A DNA stretch of 64,000 nucleotides, taken from positions 2,914,001 to 2,978,000 of the forward strand of contig OW818679.1 in assembly GCA_942493145.1 (NCBI GenBank). Reading direction: 5' to 3'. The translations under genes and the position numbers were made by a program. Shown here piece by piece: positions 63,118 to 64,000 of the stretch; the first letter of the stretch is position 1, and each line of letters starts with the position of its first letter. Origin of the DNA: ENR-C20 sp942493145 (GTDB taxonomy: Bacteria; Bacillota; Clostridia; Acetivibrionales; DTU013). The notes below the pieces were generated by a model. The model was given only the letters and a program-made list of their open reading frames with translations, had not been told where the DNA came from and made no database searches.

Positions 63118-63234
63118 TTGAAAAAACATACACATGGCATAAATACTGACTGGCAGGAAATATTCAAAAGAGCCTATGAATTTCACCACAATGATCTTTA
63201 TGAAATGCCACCTAAAATAAAGAAATTGTATTAA
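63118..63234 (+). CDS. Possible 38-residue protein (weak)
   Basis: A TTG start at 63118, with GGTGA just upstream, opens a 38-residue frame that is rich in His, Lys and aromatic residues (DWQEIFKRAYEFHHNDLYEM). Nothing is recognised. It could be chance or a gene remnant. Confidence 0.25.
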   Translation: MKKHTHGINTDWQEIFKRAYEFHHNDLYEMPPKIKKLY

Positions 63235-63239
63235 TTTGG

Positions 63240-64000
63240 TTATTCCAAAGTCTTAACTTTTCTTTTCAAAACCTCTTTAACAGCTGTAACGATGCCTGCA
63301 CCGGTTAGTCCAAATTCCTTCATCAGCACATCAGGATCCCCAGATTCCCCGAACCTGTCGATGACTCCTACCATCTTTGCCGGCACAGGGCAGTTCTGGG
63401 CAAGTATTTCCAGAACAGCGCTCCCCATACCTCCGGCCACCTGATGTTCCTCCGCCGTAACCACCGCACCTGTCTTTTCTGCTGCTTCAATAATAGTTTT
63501 TTCATCCATTGGCTTGACAGTGTGATTGTTGACAACCATGGCACTGATACCTTCCTTTGCAAGCATTTCAGCGGCTACAAGACTTTCATAGACCATAACT
63601 CCACAGGCAAAAATGGCCACATCTGTCCCTTCTCTGACACAGTATGCCTTTCCCAACTCAAAGGGAGTTTCCTCACCGGTAATCAACGGTACTTTCTCTC
63701 TTCCAAACCTTATATAGACCGGACCAAATATCTCCGCAGCCGCCAGTGTTGCCTTCCTTGTCTCAATTGAATCTGCAGGGACCACCACTTTCATATTGGG
63801 AAGGCACCGCGTAATGGATATCTCCTCCAGCGCCTGATGGGTTGCTCCGTCGGGGCCCACTGATATTCCGCCGTGTGCTCCTCCCAGCTTTACATTCAAG
63901 TTGCTGTAGCAAAGTGTGGTACGGATCTGGTCCCAGGCTCTGCCTGCGAGAAATACACCGTAATTGGTTACAAAGGGTATCTTGCCCGCAAGGCTTAAAC
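63240..64000 (-). CDS. Transketolase, C-terminal subunit (5' end outside window)
   Basis: The frame stays open to the window edge (about 253 residues seen; the TTG at 63899 is internal, since AGKIPFVTNYGVFLAGRAWDQ precedes it). The pyrimidine-binding domain is recognised by GGAHGGISVGPDGATHQALEE, and the C-terminal domain by AVVTAEEHQVAGGMGSAV. In many Clostridia transketolase is split into N- and C-terminal subunits; the C-terminal length seen fits that form. It serves the pentose phosphate pathway in the cytosol. The N-terminal subunit gene would be expected just outside the window. Confidence 0.92.
   Translation of the reverse strand, partial: LSLAGKIPFVTNYGVFLAGRAWDQIRTTLCYSNLNVKLGGAHGGISVGPDGATHQALEEISITRCLPNMKVVVPADSIETRKATLAAAEIFGPVYIRFGREKVPLITGEETPFELGKAYCVREGTDVAIFACGVMVYESLVAAEMLAKEGISAMVVNNHTVKPMDEKTIIEAAEKTGAVVTAEEHQVAGGMGSAVLEILAQNCPVPAKMVGVIDRFGESGDPDVLMKEFGLTGAGIVTAVKEVLKRKVKTLE

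Noticed and set aside
1..64000. rRNA, tRNA, insertion sequences, prophage or integration sites.
   Set aside because: None was seen by reading the sequence; no transposase, integrase or structural RNA pattern stood out, though short tRNA genes cannot be fully excluded without a dedicated scan.

Overview
The window looks like a chromosomal segment of an anaerobic, low-to-moderate-GC Clostridia (Bacillota) bacterium. The evidence is family-level: a class III fructose-bisphosphatase, a GltD-fused [FeFe]-hydrogenase, tungsten/molybdenum enzymes with a Tup transporter, a split transketolase, strong GGAGG-type ribosome binding sites and sigma-A-like promoters. I see no rRNA, tRNA, CRISPR array, transposase or phage gene. 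Species cannot be named from sequence alone.

Layout. 1-4.3 kb (minus): solute-binding lipoprotein, HD-GYP response regulator and a hybrid sensor kinase cut by the window edge. 4.5-6 kb: an SH3/L,D-transpeptidase lipoprotein gene broken by a one-base frameshift. 6-10.5 kb: GntR/FadR-type regulator, a small membrane protein, class III fbp and a UMF1-type MFS transporter. 10.9-20.2 kb: a nitrogen/redox block with NADP-type glutamate dehydrogenase, a class III aminotransferase, a 1148-residue NAD(P)H-type flavoprotein/[FeFe]-hydrogenase fusion, an APC amino acid permease and an AraC regulator. The aminotransferase and hydrogenase genes share a 27-bp upstream element.

20.5-38.2 kb is a tungsten/molybdenum island. 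It holds an aldehyde:ferredoxin oxidoreductase, a seven-gene minus-strand operon (tupA, tupB, tupC, moeA, moeA-PBP, a DAO/BFD oxidoreductase and an FAD oxidoreductase fused to DUF1667), two LysR regulators around a MoaD-like sulfur carrier, and a two-subunit enzyme. That enzyme keeps the active-site pattern of pyrogallol-phloroglucinol transhydroxylase and has exactly three [4Fe-4S] sites in its small subunit. Metal uptake, cofactor assembly, apoenzymes and probable electron acceptors therefore sit together.

38.3-41.4 kb is a ferrous-iron operon (feoA, feoB, Feo-associated Cys-rich protein, fur) with two 17/19 Fur boxes. 41.4-51 kb is a three-gene minus-strand operon of uncertain role: a helical-repeat protein, a polytopic membrane protein and a ~2000-residue kinase with an N-terminal HEPN-like motif and external beta-propellers. 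51.1-53.1 kb holds small genes (YbjQ, a two-helix membrane protein, alpha/beta hydrolase, HTH regulator). 53.2-62.1 kb is an oligopeptide-type ABC operon running into an old-yellow-enzyme-type Fe-S flavoprotein and a YeiH-type exporter, with a divergent LysR regulator at 62.2 kb. The window ends inside a C-terminal transketolase subunit.

Starts were moved from the longest open frame to the codon with the best-placed Shine-Dalgarno where the two differed. Most functions are family-level calls from motifs read by eye; no database search was possible.
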